This document shows, one piece after another, positions 39,040-53,765 of a stretch of 64,000 nt of DNA. The position numbers and the translations under genes are program-made. Below the pieces are notes generated by a model that ran no database searches, was not told the origin of the DNA, and saw only the letters and a program-made list of their open reading frames with translations. The stretch's first letter is position 1. Every line of letters starts with the position of its first letter. This stretch comes from Channa striata (lineage: Eukaryota; Chordata; Actinopteri; Anabantiformes; Channidae). The stretch lies in assembly GCA_033026295.1 (NCBI GenBank), contig CM065176.1:10271945-10335944 (forward strand). Direction: 5' to 3'.

Positions 39040-39095
39040 AACATGGAAACTCCACACAGAAAGACTTCACCCAGCCACTAGATTTGAATTACTCA
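39040..39095 (-). repeat. SINE-like fragment
   Basis: ACATGGAAACTCCACACAGA, then AAGACTTCACCCAGCCACTAG and ATTTGAATT, resemble the reverse complement of the GTGTGGAGTTTGCATG and TTCGAA-type parts of common fish repeats. The match is short and degenerate. Confidence 0.35.
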
Positions 39096-42000
39096 CATCT
39101 AACATTTTTGACCTAATGCTGCCAAAGTGAGGATCATGACTGTTAGTAACTCTATAAAATGTTCATACACCAGACAGAGTTTTATATTAAGAATGGGTTA
39201 TAATTTCCAAGCAGGTACAAGTATTGTTTTTGAGGTGATTTTTTAGCTAACTAGAATACTAAATTAAAATAATTGAAGGCATATGTAAACTAATTTAATA
39301 TCACAATTTCGTGGTAATTCGATCACTTGTTAGTTTATTGCTATTGGTTTTTAGTGTGAGCCGCTGTTAAAAACCAGCGTGACATTTTTATGGTCCATTA
39401 ATTAGCTAAACCATTTCCTCACACTCTGTCATTAGTAAAATGTAGGTCGCAATGCAGTTAGATACGGGATTGTCACTGCAGTGGAAAAGTGCTACACCAC
39501 TGGAGATGAGTGATGGCTCCATGGGATAATAGCCCAAATGGTTGTTTGTCTTTTGGCATTTACATAAAAGCTATATTGGTCTATCTTGGAATTTCCCCTC
39601 CATTATTGTCCCTTGTTTGTGTCTTTTTTAGATGCCACTGAAAATTGTTTTTGCTGCAAATACTTAACCCCCGTTTCACTATTGAAGCATGATGAAATTA
39701 CACTTCTCTCTTCCATGTATCTTAAGCCTCTGTTTCCGTGGTTGCAAACATCATTTGAAAATATAAACTGTAATAACCAAATCAGCAGTGCAATGTGCAG
39801 CAGTAAACCTAACATAATTTCTGCTTAGCCTTTGACTTGAGACAAGCTGACTTTGGCTTTTTGGGGCTTTATTTATTGGGTTACATGCTATGTAGTGTGG
39901 GTGTTATTAATTATTTAATCTTTTATGCACTGTGAAAACGTGCTGTGCTGGTGTTGTAGTGGAATACAGTGGAATAGTGTCAGATCTGATGTGAAACTCA
40001 TTGATGACCTATTGTTGCAGAAATGTAGTTGGGTCTATTATGTTGTGTTTTCAAGAACATTTTACGGGTGGAAAAAAATGAAGTTTAAAAATAACATGAT
40101 AGTGTGCAGTTGCATAACTTCCCTAAACAATGCTTTTCTCTGTTCATTTTTAAAAACAGATCATGAATTGTTCAACTTCATTTTCAAATGACTGAAACAC
40201 CGGTTTTATCATTTAGTGGCACTAATTACTTATTTTTGATGGGAGCATTTATCTGGTTTCACTTCTAGTATTAGTCTGTGTCTCTGGCCCTGCCAGGAGG
40301 AGGATCCATTTATGAGAACATGGCTTTCTCTGCAGGGTCCTGTGGTTTCGTGTTTATGAATTCTGTTCCCTTGACATTCCTGTCCTCCTCATACCACCCC
40401 TGGAAAAACTGCTGCTTCCCTGGAAAAACAAGGACTCTCTGACTGACCTGATCCTCTAAAAGGTTGTGTGGTCATTGTTATATTTAGACACCCTCTTTCC
40501 CCAGGTAAGGGGTCGGTGACAGTGAAGATCAGACTCCAGGCTCTAGCTTATTCTTACCTTTGGAAGAATTGGCAAAAGGTTAGGTGATTTGGCATGTTGA
40601 GTGTTGTTAGTGAAGCTACCGTCCTTGTGCTGAGCTTCGGAAAAACGATAGGCTGGAGCAACAGTGCCAAGACAGTGAAGCAGGACAGAAAAGCCCCATG
40701 GGGACAACAAGTTATTCTGAGCTTGCGTCTTTTCCCCAGTCTCTGTGCTCTTCCCCAGTTGCTGCTTTTTTCTATGCATGAACACAAACACTGTAGACAG
40801 AGAAAAGAAACCCAGGGCAAGAGGGACAAGGAATCTGTTGTGAAGGAGACTTTGAGGCTGGGCATCAAGGCCTCCAAGCAGTTCAACTTTTTTTTTGTCA
40901 CGTTAGATTAATTTGTTAACGTTCTTCTCCCTGGTCTTAAGTTGAGTTAAGCCCCCTGTTTGTCATGTTTTTCTGTGAGTCATTCGTCATTATGAGCAAC
41001 TACTGAGAGCCACTGGAAGTATCATAAACAATTGGCTATTGTCCATCCACCATCACACCTGCAAAACACATTTTGGGTAGCATAGGGCATTTGGAGAGCA
41101 CCAATAGTATTGGAAGAACATGGGCCCATTTCATACATACATGTAATTGTATACTTGGATATTTGTTATTTAATGCACCATGTAGAAGATGGAAAACCGA
41201 AAAAATTGTATGTGTTGCAGTCATGTTGCACTTGAGCCTTGAGGTCGCCTTCATGCAGTTTAAGCAGCTTTCCTGTATCTCTCAAGTTCCATCTGGACTT
41301 CATATTTTCATAGAGAAAGGGGAGGCTGTTGAATGTCTTGTACCAGCCTTTTTTAGATTTCCTGTTCTCACAGGGGCTTCACTCCGTTTTCTTTTTATAA
41401 CATGCCTCTTTTCAACTGCCAAATCAAAGTTATGTCTAGAGGAGATGAACAAAAAGGTCTGTTGAGGGGGGATTTGACTGCATGTGAACCTGGAACAGGA
41501 GCTGCTCTGTCATTAACACATTAACATTTTCAACCTATTTTTACAGCTCGCTGGCCCTTGTTGAAAATAGTCGGCCCATACACACTCTCTTTCTCTCCCG
41601 TTCTCCCCTTCTCTCTCTCTGTATTCCCATTGATTGATACAAATACATGCTAACATGCATACAGTGTGTGGGTGTGTGTGTGTGTGACACCCATTAAAAA
41701 AGGAGCATTAAAACCATCTGGGACTTCAGACTTCTTCTTGTAGAAATTGGAACCATGTGGCCGCTTGTTAGCTCTTTCCTTTTTCTGAACTGGAATGACA
41801 AGCTAGTTCTCCACAATCACCATTAAGCTAATGTAATGACAGGGATAATAACAGAATGTATTCCACTACCCTTTTTGAAGTTTATTTTTGTGAATTGTAT
41901 TAGTAATGTGGTAAGTTACTGAAATACATTTCACAGAGTGAATTTAATGTGTGTTAAACACTTCGTTTTTTGCACAGTTGTACTGAGATTTAGAGATAAA

Positions 42001-45000
42001 ATGTGTCAGACTGAATAAATCATTCAAATCAAACACTTTTGATAAGGTTTTCTGTTAGTTGTTGTTAATGTTAGAAAAAGGTCCTAATGATGCAGTTATT
42101 AAACACAAGGAAACTTTAAAAAATTATTTCAAATGAACTAAAAAACCTAAAGTTTGGGGAACTTGCATATATAATATTTATCATAAAATTAAATTACTAT
42201 TGTTTTGGCTTTGTTCATTTCAGACCCCAGATAATGTTAGCATGTGGGGAACGGGCAGGGACTTTATAAAACAGACTGATAACTTGTAACATACACAAAC
42301 TCGATGTGGTAGGGGAAATTGCTGCGCGAGGTTAACCAGGTTTAGTGAGTGCTTAGCCCAAGCTCATCTGATCTCAGAGCTAGAGCATCCTTTGGCTGAC
42401 CACACGGCATTGACTAATCACCCGCTGCTAAGAAGAACTAAACATCTGCCCTCCTCTCTTTTATCATCCCATCTGCAGTTTGGGGTTAGGGTTTTTAATG
42501 CCAGCTGCAGAAAAGATGTTCCTTGAAATTAAAAACATGAAGATAAATCTGCTCTGTAGAGTATTTGTGTAATATAGTGTTAATATAGTATATAATAGTG
42601 TAATTCAGTCTTTTCAGTGAACGATCACAATGAAAAGAATTTTGCGTTATAAAGTTTCTGCACACTGATGTAGGTTTACTTGAGGGTATCAGCTCAAGAT
42701 CTCACTAACACACAGTCATACACTCCTCTTACGAAATTCAAATTGTCAAGTTCAGGGTAGCTTGCTGTACTCCAGGGTCCCACAAGTGGACCACTCCCTT
42801 CTTGTTATTTAATTCTCTGTGATAGAGATCAATTATAAGATTTAGGTAAGATGATAATGGATCCAGACAAATTAGTAATGTGGAATGAGGCAGAAATAGG
42901 TAAGTATAGTTGAATTTGTACATTAAAGGAAAAAGTTTGTATAACAATCTTATATAAAGTAAAAATTGTCTGTTTAATTTATTTGTATAGACAGTTGCCT
43001 TGATAGATCATTTCAGATTTGACTAGATTTAAAAATTGCATTTTTTTTCCTTAGCTCACTAGACACCAAAACAGGAAGAAACACCCTTACTGCTTTACTT
43101 CTTAGTCTCTGTATTGAAATTACTTATGTCCCACAGATGCATTATCTATAGATGAAATTTAGCTTTTAGCTGCCACCTCACTGCTAAAACCATATAGTTA
43201 GGTGTATGTCATTCAGAATGCTTTGCACGCTGTTTGTGGTTACAACAGTGTACTGAGCGCTTTTATACGCAAGCCCGATTTAGAGCTGTATGTCATAACA
43301 GGAAATGATGTCACCCAGGCCCAACACTGACAGTCTTGCATGCTGAATGCACATAGGTAAACAAAATTTAGCCATACACGAAAGTGGTTTTCCTCTGAAT
43401 ATTCAGTATCATTGTGGTCCTGACAAACTGTTCCCTTTCTAAACTGGCCAACCCACCACTTTCTCACCACTGCTTTATTTTGAGAGATATGTGGAAGAAT
43501 CATGTTAAAGGTGCCAGTAACTGTTTTCAAATGTCTGTGTCTAACTCTCAACTTACATTCTTTGCTTGTAAATCTACATTCTGTCTGAAACGTTATAGTT
43601 TCTCTCTTTTAATAATTCAAATCCTAAGTACTATCTTATTCTCGTCTATACTTGTAACACACACCTACTACTGTAGCTTCACACTCCCTCAAATAAGATG
43701 TTTAACTGAATTTGCATGGTCCCTCTCCCACTCAGTGACGTTCACTACTGTACTCGCTTTATGTCCTTTAGCGTCCGTCTGTTTAAAACCCTGATCCTGA
43801 CCACAGCTAACCTCCCAGCTAGTCACCATTTGAACTGCGATGCTCAGTGTAAATGTCTGTAAACATTTTTGTGATACAGTCAATGGTTTTTGAAAGGTTA
43901 CCCATTGGGGAGGGACTCATTGTTGGTGACTCACAAATAAAATGCCAGTGCTGTTAATGTACTAATGAACTGACCATCCTGTGGCATTACTCATGTATCC
44001 CTTGCTGACAACAAACACCAAGTATGGGTAATTTGAGGCTTCTGTCAGCAAAGGGTTTTCCTATTTTGGCTTTTGGTTGGAGAAGAGGTTTTGTTGTCAC
44101 ACTCCTTTTGCAGTTCTTGTATAACCTGTTGTTGAAGGAGTGGTGGTCACTAGTTTCCTTTTCTTCCTGACACACAATACTATCAGCAGCCTGGAGACTC
44201 AACACCGGAAATAAGCAGCTTTAACCTAAAGATGAAACATAACAGACCTTTTACACTAATTTACTTTGTAGACACTGGTTTTAAGAAAACGCTTACAAAT
44301 CCCATGCAGCTTAAAGGAAATGCATCTGTTTATTTGTGGGCACTGAATTCTCACAGCTCTTGCTCGCTGTGGGGTGATTATTATCTCTGAAGGGACAGTT
44401 ATAGCCCAGAACAGACGATAAGAGGTTATTATTACATTGTCGAGGAGCACCATCACAGACTTGCATATTGTTACATATTTAATCATATGCACCCTAGTTC
44501 TCCATGCCAGTAATGTTAAATAACTCAACACATTTCATGCAGTGTTTGTACTTTCACACATTGAAATGTCCACATTTTTCTAAGGTTGATTGAAATTAAC
44601 AGCAAACACATGTCAGTTATGATGTAAAGTCTGCTGCAGACCATTTCAGATAGGTCATATAAAAATGTTACAGATCTCAGATTTATGTTTCTTACTTGAA
44701 GTCTTTTCCCCTAGGATTAAAATGTATCTAGCACATCAGATATGCAAAAATTGTGATCATATGATATAGGCATGTGTATAGACAGGTTAATGGCAGTGCC
44801 TCATAGACAGCCTGGTCAGCTGTTAATAAAAATATGCTGATGTCTTGAAAAACCAAAAATAGTCTTAGTTAGGATGAGAGATAAAGGAAATTGTTTAAAA
44901 ATTAAAAAAAAGCACAGAATAACTGAGCCCATTTGTTCTAGTTTCACTTACCAACTGTTAGAAACCAGGCCCAGCTGTTAATGTGAAGGAAAAACGTAAC

Positions 45001-45405
45001 ACTGTGTTTTGGAGATAGACATCATCAATATACTACTTTAATGATAAGTTCTGATAATAGAAATGCTAAAGAAACATTAACCACAGAATTTATTATGTTT
45101 CTTTTTTTCCCAGAAGATTAGTCGCCATTTTCATGATACTTATATTGTACACATGGCATCATAAATAACGCTGTGAATCTAGACTTGCGTGCCCATTATT
45201 TGACAGGAAATGTCACACGCTTCAGACACAACATCACCTGGTCAGCAAAAGGCATAAGGGATAAAGTGTCTTAGCGAGACCCGGGACAAGGGTCCTCACA
45301 CCTGTTGCTGCTAGTCAAAAGTCAGGTTTGAGGACTCAGCTGGCTACACATGGTGTCAGGCATCAGTGAAAGTATTCATCAGTTCAGTTGTTGCAGTGAT
45401 CTCCA

Positions 45406-45440
<35 letters not shown>

Positions 45441-46229
45441 GGAAAGTTCATTGTGTTTTTAAAGTCTTTAGATTTCCGTGCAAAGTGATTAAAGTAACAA
45501 AGTACTTTTGGCTTACCATTGGGTTTTATCTCTTTCCATTCACTCATTGTTATTGTGCCACTTAACATCATTCTGGCATGCTGACCTGGCATACGAGTGG
45601 CGAGGCTGTTGTCTCTTGGGGGTTTTTCAGACCTGACAACTGTTAAATGGATGTGCACGTCAGGCCAGGGAAGGTCAGAGGGAGAATTATCAGGGAAGTC
45701 TGTGATGAGAAGGAGGGGGTGAGGCTCCAGGTGCAGCTCTAGTTTCACCATGAGGTCTGGCCTCAGTTTTTACCATTCTGCATTTGTTATCATTGCCTAT
45801 TGTGTTGCCTTTGTTATTTGCATGAGCGCAGCTGTATGTGCAAAGTTAGAGGCGAGAATTATTACATGCTTTTACGCAAACATGGACACGCATGGAATCA
45901 TAATGTTCATTGTACTTGCCACTCTGTCACTCTCAAAACATCTGCTTATTAGGCCAGTGACCTACTGTGACTATGCTTGTAATAAACCTTCAAACAGCCT
46001 GGAATGATCTGCAGATCAGGCTACCAAATCAGGTCAAAGTCTAGGTGGGCATGACAGTGTTGTTGAGTTAATCACTCTGTTAACCTCTCTACACTGTTCA
46101 AACCCCCCACCAACAACCAAAAATAAATCACCACGCTAAATTCTGTTATTAGTATAAATATTTGGTCACCTTAATGTGGTTTACACCAGTTCCAATGGTA
46201 TTGAGTGACCTTTTGCCTGCTTTTTTTAG

Positions 46230-48179
46230 ATTTTGACATGAAGAAGGACATAGAGACACTGATAGCAGAGGAACGTGCTGAAATCATATCTAAATATGAC
46301 CAGGTAAGTGTAGGCATATGACTCCCACCACCTAGCATTGAAGACGATTGCCTAAACGAATGATTAATGATATGTTGTAGCAAGCTGTACAGCTGCATTT
46401 CTCTTGCTTTTAGACAAATTTTAAGAGGCAAACATTGTGTACCAAAGTTCATGAAAACCTAACAAGTAATATTATGATCCTTTGAAACAAAACATAAGTG
46501 CATGAGACTCGAAAGCAAAGGATAAATTATGCTGCCATCAAGTTGCTCATTTTTATCATCAGTTTATTCTACTTGCGTCATGGTTGTTTACAGGGAACAA
46601 AAACTAATATTTGGCATGAGGTATTTTCTAATAGAAATAACGTTACATGTGTGTATATTTCAGGGCAGGCAGGACGGTGTCAACATTGACCCATGGGAGG
46701 ATGCTAACTACAACCTTTACAAGGTCACGGACCGGTTTGGCTTCCTGCAGTAAGTGATTCTTAAACAGCTTCCCAGTAATGGATTGAATACATATTTATA
46801 TTTGTCTAGATTATCTCTCCTGTCTTCTGCGTCTCTTTCGAGTTGTAATGGTGTATGTTTTTCCTACTAAAGTTACATTATCCTTGATTTTAATGTACCT
46901 TGTGTGTTTCTTTTCCAGTGAGGAGGAGCTGCCAACACCTAATGCATTTGAAGAGAAGGTATGAACCTTTTTTGCTGCACCGCAAGTCCAGATTTTACCT
47001 TGCGTATAATGAAATGATATCCTTTCACAAATGCAATAGACCCCATGAATCTCCGTCTCTCCTTTCCCCAGCAAAAGCAGCAGGAGATTGAGCGGGTAGA
47101 GAAATGGCTGAAGATGGTGAAGAACTGGGACAAGTACAGAAACAGTGAGAAGGTGTGTAACTCTGTGAAACATAAAGGAACTTGCTCACTCAGACACACT
47201 AACATACTATCTTCATTTATTTATAGATTTGTTTTAAATGTTATGTGTCATTTCTCCTTTCATCACAACCATTTCCCTTATCCCTTCACTTATAAAGAGT
47301 TAAAGAAACTCTACAATTGCATGTGATCGCTCCTTGTCATTCAGGGGCGTCAACAAAGTTACGTCCTTATAAAGCAGTCTTCTTAAAAGACCCTCGATCT
47401 CCATGTTCTAGTTGTTTTGATGAAGACTGTCTATTTATGTTTAAGCAGTCCTTTATTCATGTCTATCTGTATGTTTTTGTCACGTCTTTCAGCTGGCAAA
47501 GCGTGTGTATAAAGGCATTCCATTGCAGTTGAGAGGCCAGGCTTGGGCTTTGCTTTTGGACATAGAAAAATTAAAAGAAGATAACGTAGGAAAATATGAG
47601 GTGAGAATTTTAAATTGGATGACAATGAATCAAAAATGTTGCTATTATAAAAGTTTGTAAAAAAAATTTGTCCTCTGTGTTTTCTGTCCCTCCAGAAAAT
47701 GAAGGAGCAGGCTCGTAACTTATCCACAGAGATCAAACAAATAGACCTGGATGTGAACAGAACTTTCAGGAACCACATCATGTTCATGGATCGCTTTGGA
47801 GTAAAGTGAGTCCTTGGTTTTACTCTGGAGAAGGCTATGTAGATCAGCCTGTGTTTGAATGCATGTTCAGTATTTGTTTCTTTTAGATTGGCACATTCAT
47901 TTTATATATTATGTAAAATATTAAGTTATATTCTTCCCAACAAAAACACTTGCTGCTTTTGTGTTTTGGTTCAGAAGAAGGCTACCTGAAGTTAGAATGA
48001 CACAATATAAACAGATTTAATAATCAATCTTCTTCAAACCTTTATATATATATATTTTACCTTTCTGATATGGTGTCTCCCTCCAAATTCTTGTTTTTGT
48101 TTTCTTTGCCACCTCACATGTCCAGGTTTGCTCATGCTAAGGTGTCTGTAGGGTGTATGACCTTCAGCCTAAACCTTAA

Positions 48180-48245
<66 letters not shown>

Positions 48246-51200
48246 AACCCAAACCAAACTGGTGGTTTCCTCTTCTCAGTGTTTTATTAGTCTTCCTGTC
48301 AGTGCACGAAACCCCACAGGAAATGGCATTCATACAGAAATGTGCAAATGACACCAAACGCTTTTCTACAGAGTAATGCTGCCCATAACAATGCATCCTG
48401 TGTATATAAAGCTAATAGATATTAAAATAATTGAACAAACTCTTAATAAAAAGATCCTGATAGGATTGTGGGACCACTGATTTGTCCTTTTAATTTTGAA
48501 ATCTAGGTGTGTGACTGAGTGCTCCCATCTTGCTCTTTGTAATGTATTTCCGCTTGAGTTTCAAAGCCCCTGAGTCCAAACACCAAAACGCTGCTCCATC
48601 CTGCTTGGCTGCCCACTCCTTCCCTGCAAGTCAGCAGCTGTCTGACAGCTATTTTAAACTCTTTTCCTGTCTCTGTCACTGCCTATAAGACATTTATTTA
48701 CTATGGGGGGCCTGGAGGGAAGGCATCCTTTCTCATTCAAATTATTTGACGATACCCCGGCTTTTCTCACATACACAGTGGCTCTAATGTTCATTAAAAC
48801 AATTCAGTTTTCAGATGTAATCACACTTAGAAACTGGACAGCAGCTGCATAATTTAGTAGAAATTATGTGATGAAAATCATTAGATTTCATGATTTTAGA
48901 TATTCATGAATCACAAGACATATGTAAAACAAAAACCACACTTTTAATATCAGGTCACTCATGCATCACGTTAGTGCTAATACATCACCAATGCCTTTCA
49001 CAGATGCCCCTCAGTAAAAGAGCAGTGGACAGTTCTCGATAGTTCAGGCATTTTACTCAGCTGAGTAGAGTCAAAAACTTGCCATGTTGTTGGCAAGATT
49101 GACCTGCCGGAACAGAAATATTTGTAGCAGTTTGAAATCTATGCTAGGGATGATTTTTCCTAAGGAATCACGTCCTCATTTTAAAGTGATGGTTTCTCTC
49201 TTCCCTCTTTAGGCAGCAGGCCCTGTTTCACGTACTTGCAGCCTACTCTGTCTACAACACGGTAAGTGTGTTTGTGTGTGTGTGTGTGTGTCTGTATACC
49301 TGAGTGTGTGTTGCATAATGTGGAGGAGTCATGTTTACACTGCGCTGCACCTCAGCAATGGATTAGATCCATATAGCAAAGAACAAGCCAAGCACCTTTG
49401 TCAACTCTGTTCACATTCTTGTTGAGAGCCTTTGGTGACATATTTTATGTAATATATCTAAATTTAATAAATAATTCTAAAACTACAACAAACTAGTTTA
49501 AGAGTTGTACCACCATTTAAGCCACATCCACACCAATACCCCCTTGATAATGTGTTTTCAACTAGTGGTCAATTGATTCAAAATGTATTTGTAGCTAGTA
49601 TGACAATGAATGGTTTGTCAGATTTCAATTTAACAGGATTGCCCATCAATACTTGTACTAAATATATAGTAAATGCATGTGTTTTACACACAAAATCTGT
49701 TTCAACCCTTTTATCCAAACACGTCATATATATTTATCTGTTTTTATTAAGTATTGTCCAAGCACAGTGGCCATCTAGTAAGCATTGAAATATTACAATA
49801 CAAAGCCTCGTAGTATACAGCGCATCTCTACAGTGACAGTCCTTGCCCGGTTTTCTGATTAGCTTCTGTAGTCCTCTGTCTATGTTTAGAGGTGTTTAAG
49901 TCAGTGGATATGTGCGTGTGCTGTTCCATTACTCTTTGTCCCCTCTTCTCAAACGCTGCTCGTAAGAAACTGGGTCAGGAGGAGACCGCGGGAAATAGAG
50001 GAAGGGAGGGATGTTAGGGGAAAGTGTGTTTGTCCTTTTCGTCAGTGTGATGGTAGGTAGAGAAGAATGTGAAGAATGTGTAGTTTAACCCCAGTGTAAC
50101 CCCACTTATATTTACTGTATTTCCTTGAAAGGACACTTTGGAGTTTCCTTTTCTAGCGTCACAATTCATCAGTCTTAATATGGACAAATACCAAGTGTGT
50201 GTCTGTGCCTGCCAAGAGCAATATGTTTTATGTAAATCATTGAATTGTGTTGGAGTCAATTTGGCAGTCATGCAAGTTGACTACATGGCAATATGGAAAT
50301 TTTATGCTGAACTACAAGAAATATTGAAACAGCCTTTGATATTGTTATAATATTGTACCTGCGTGTACAAAAGGTGTGTGTAACCTTGTGTATAGTAAAA
50401 CCACACACGTCTACAGTCATGCCATGAAGCCACATCAGACATTCAGGTGCACTCCTATCATCCTGCAGACTGTGTTTGTGTCTGTGTTATTATGAATCAT
50501 TTTTTTCCCCATTCTCTTTAATTGAACTGTTATCTCTTTTGTTCCACCAGGAGGTGAGCTACTGCCAGGGAATGAGTCAGATCGCCGCTATCTTGCTCAT
50601 GTACCTGAACGAGGAAGATGCTTTCTGGGCTTTGTCACAGCTTCTCACCAACACCAAGCACGCCATGCACGGTGAGTCACATGAAGAAAGAGAAGATAGA
50701 CAGACAGAAAAAGGCAGAGCTGATTTCTGGAAAAAAAATATTTTTGGTATTAAAAGAATACAAGTGATAAATATGTGATCAATACTGACTTTTTAAACAT
50801 TTACATAATGTCTCTGTGTCTCTTACTACAAACTACTTGTAGACTGGTGCTAAATGTTTTGTTTTTTTATCCCTTTTTCCTGTGTTAGGATTCTTTATCC
50901 CGGGATTTCCCAAGCTGCAGCGTTTCCAGACCCACTATGACCTGATCCTCTCCAAAATGCTGCCTAAGCTGAAAAAACACCTGGTGAGTTAGGACATGCC
51001 AGACTCGGATCTGCAGTCGTTGACTGTTTAGATTGCTGTGGTCTGCAGTTGATTTAACCAGGGCATTTCTCATTGTCTGATTAATTTATGTTGCTGAAGG
51101 ACACATGTTTAGAGTGTTACAGCAAGTCCAAGAGCCAGAACCATTTATAAGCGAGAACAGATTAGCTGTTGTGTCTTCTCATAGAAAGTATGTCTCATTT

Positions 51201-53765
51201 ATTCATGCTCCACAGGACAAGGAGCAGATGACAACGGGGATTTACACCACCAAATGGTTTCTGCAGTGTTTCATCGAGCGAGTGAGTCGTTTGTCAAATT
51301 TCTGATTATGAACCAGGGAAAGGAAGATTTAGGGATGTGTTCCATTCCTAAATATTCCCTTTGCATCTAGTACCAGATGTACCACATTGGGTATTTGAAC
51401 ATTAGAAATTAATCAGCATATCTCAGTGCATTTTCTTTTATTTCCTTTTGAACACATTTGAGAATATTTTTACTGCCAGGCTGACACTCTGCGGCTTGTG
51501 TGTCTTACATAACAGACGCCTTTCACTCTTACCCTGCGTTTATGGGACATCTATATTTTGGAGGGAGAGAAGATGCTGACAGCCATGGCTTATACAACCC
51601 TCAAGTTACACAGGAGTAAGTACGACGCTGATTTCAGCGTCTTTTTTTTTTTTGCTGTGCTGTGGTGAATGATTGGAACTAGCTTCACGCCCAGATACAG
51701 CGACAGCTGCTGTTGCTGTACCAGTGAGTGTTACTTTGTGGATTACATCGCATGCTGCCTCTCGCTTGGCTGCATTATAACTGGATAGCTTACATAATGC
51801 AAGTGGACTGTTGCCAAGGAGGGTCTCAAAAGATGACTTTTCATTGGATGCTTGCTTAGCTGTTACCTCAGCACATTGGTCAAAATCATGTAAGAGAATT
51901 CTATTTACAGGCTTTACTTTTACTTGTATTCTAAGGCAAGTCCTATACTGAAGTGTTGTTTTTAGAAATAGAATTTTATATTATAGTTTAACGTAATAAA
52001 AAAAATATATATATGATGTTTAACCTAATAGATGTCACCTACTATATAAGTGTGTGTTGTGTGCTCCCACACAGAGCGTGTGCAGAAGCTTCAGTTAGAG
52101 GACCTAAGGGAGTTCTTCCAGGAGCAGCTGGCTGTTTCTTTCCTCTTTCCCGATGACGTGGTGATTGAACAGTTACATGCAGCCATGTCTGAGCTTCGTA
52201 GTAAAAAGCTGGACCAACCTCCACCAGGTGCAGTTTTTGAATTTTTTATAATTTTTTTTATTTTCACTGTGAAGCTACATTAACTTCTAAGTCTGATACC
52301 TCTTTGAATGTTTTTTTAATTGTGCTGATGGATCCCGTACTGTTCACTTTTTTCAGCCAAGTCAGATGAGCTGCCAAAGAAACCTCTGGGTCAAGAGAGG
52401 CCGGTTCTTTTACTGCCGCTGAAACCGGACTCTTCCCTTCCCAAAATCAATCTGGAGCCCAACAGCCAACATAATACAGAAACCCAGCAAACGGACAGCA
52501 CCACCCTGCAGCAGACCTCTTCTTCTGCAGAACCCCAGGACTCAAGAAACCTCTCCACAGCAAACAGACCTTCTATGCCTGCACCAGATCCAGTTGTAGT
52601 CCACACAGAAAGAACACCTTCTCCTGTTAACCCTTGTGGAGCACCTTTGCCACCTGCAAACGTTGCAAAACCCTCTGTTGTGGTAGCTTTGGACAGAGGT
52701 TTGAAGCAGTCACTTAAATATGGGGGGAAACGGGAGAGTCGGCCTGGTGACCCAGAGATTCAAGAAGATCCTTTGGACTGGCCTCCACCCTACGAACCCC
52801 CCGTTTTCGATACTCTCGTGTTGTCTGAGGAGGAGATCATGGACCTTCCGGATCTGCCACCTCCACCTTTATTTTACCCAGATCAGGATGGCCAAATGCC
52901 TCTGGACAGTGAGTCGCCCCACATGGGCACAGAGGCTGGTCCAGGGATCAGGCGTCGCTCCCCTTCCCCTCGTTCGCTCACCCCAGTTACTCAGATGAAG
53001 CTCTCTCCAAAATCCCCCCAACCACCCAAGTCTTTTGTTCTCGCACAGAAAAAACCTCCTCCCTCAAAACCTTCCCCTGCTTGTTCTTTCCCCTCATCTT
53101 CATCCTCCTCATCCTCTCCCCGACTTCCTCCATCCAAGCCAACCAAGTTCCCAGTCTCTCTGTACGTTCCGGTGTCCGCGGGAGACAGACGGCCATCTAA
53201 CACCTCCCAGTATGACAACCTGTCTGAGGCTGATGATGACGACCGCTGCTTGGAGAGGCTTCTGGGATCCACGCCTGAAGAAAATGGCAGCATACACAGC
53301 AGCCCACCACATCCCACTGACAGAGAGTATGACCCTGCTCTCTACCCTCTGCCTCCACCTCTTGTGTTCATTCCCCCTTCCCATTCTCCTGTTCCTCCCT
53401 CGCGGTGTGCACTTCCCAGTTTGCCTCAGGAGCCAGAATACGAAGAAGAGGACAGCTGGGTGCAGGACTCCATCATCCCCCCTCCTCCACCATGTTTTGC
53501 TGACAGAGTTACTTCCTTCCAGTGTAGCACTGCCAACTGTTCAGACACACACAGAACCACTTCGCCCTGTTACTCTAAGCCCAACTCCAGGGGCCCCAGG
53601 GACCATTCTGCATTCCCAGCACCATTGTTGTACACTGGGTCTGCCCCAGGCCATTCCAGGCCCTCAGGACAGTCAGTAGTAGGAGTGCCCATGGTCCAAT
53701 CCAGCCCAGACTTTTGCAGAATGCCTCCAAGCGGACAACAGCTTCCCAAATCAATAACGTTTTGA
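46230..53765 (+). CDS. usp6nl: USP6 N-terminal-like protein (RN-tre), TBC-domain RabGAP
   Basis: RN-tre is a GTPase-activating protein for Rab5-family GTPases and acts in endocytic trafficking and actin control. Exons: 46230-46303 (ATG 46238), 46664-46749, 46919-46958, 47072-47152, 47493-47600, 47696-47805, 49213-49261, 50551-50671, 50889-50983, 51216-51281, 51516-51615, 52075-52227 and 52357-53765. All are GT-AG and in phase. The product is 827 aa, against 828 for human USP6NL. The TBC domain spans about residues 95-310: YKGIPLQLRGQAW, the arginine finger in IDLDVNRTF (Arg149, matching Arg150 of human RN-tre), the glutamine finger in YCQGMSQ (Gln186), and TPFTLTLRLWDIYILEGE. The last exon encodes a 470-residue proline- and serine-rich, presumably disordered tail with many PxxP motifs suited to SH3 binding. 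The start was chosen by alignment to the human MNSDQ... exon. Confidence 0.95.
48182..48240 (+). repeat. (CA)n microsatellite in a usp6nl intron
   Basis: An uninterrupted CA dinucleotide tract of about 29 units lies in the intron between exons 47696-47805 and 49213-49261. It is probably polymorphic, and no function can be inferred. Confidence 0.95.

Larger units (their letters stand above)
36887..46229 (+). other. usp6nl: usp6nl intron 1 (about 9.3 kb)
   Basis: A long first intron without recognisable exons. It contains a fragment CACTGATCAGGCATAACATT at about 37951, the start of a widespread teleost repeat. A decayed SINE-like piece lies near 39040-39095. A (GT)n tract lies near 41665, and a 29-base poly-A run at 45410-45438. 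Open frames of 100 to 130 codons near 40.6, 41.1 and 43.4 kb occur on both strands and have no homology I recognise. Confidence 0.5.

Noticed and set aside
40554..41465. Open frames of 105-130 codons on both strands in usp6nl intron 1
   Set aside because: No recognisable protein family, low-complexity composition, and opposing frames overlap; most likely chance.
46811..47205. Minus-strand open frames of 120 and 88 codons
   Set aside because: They are antisense to usp6nl exons 3 and 4 and their introns, and have no homology.
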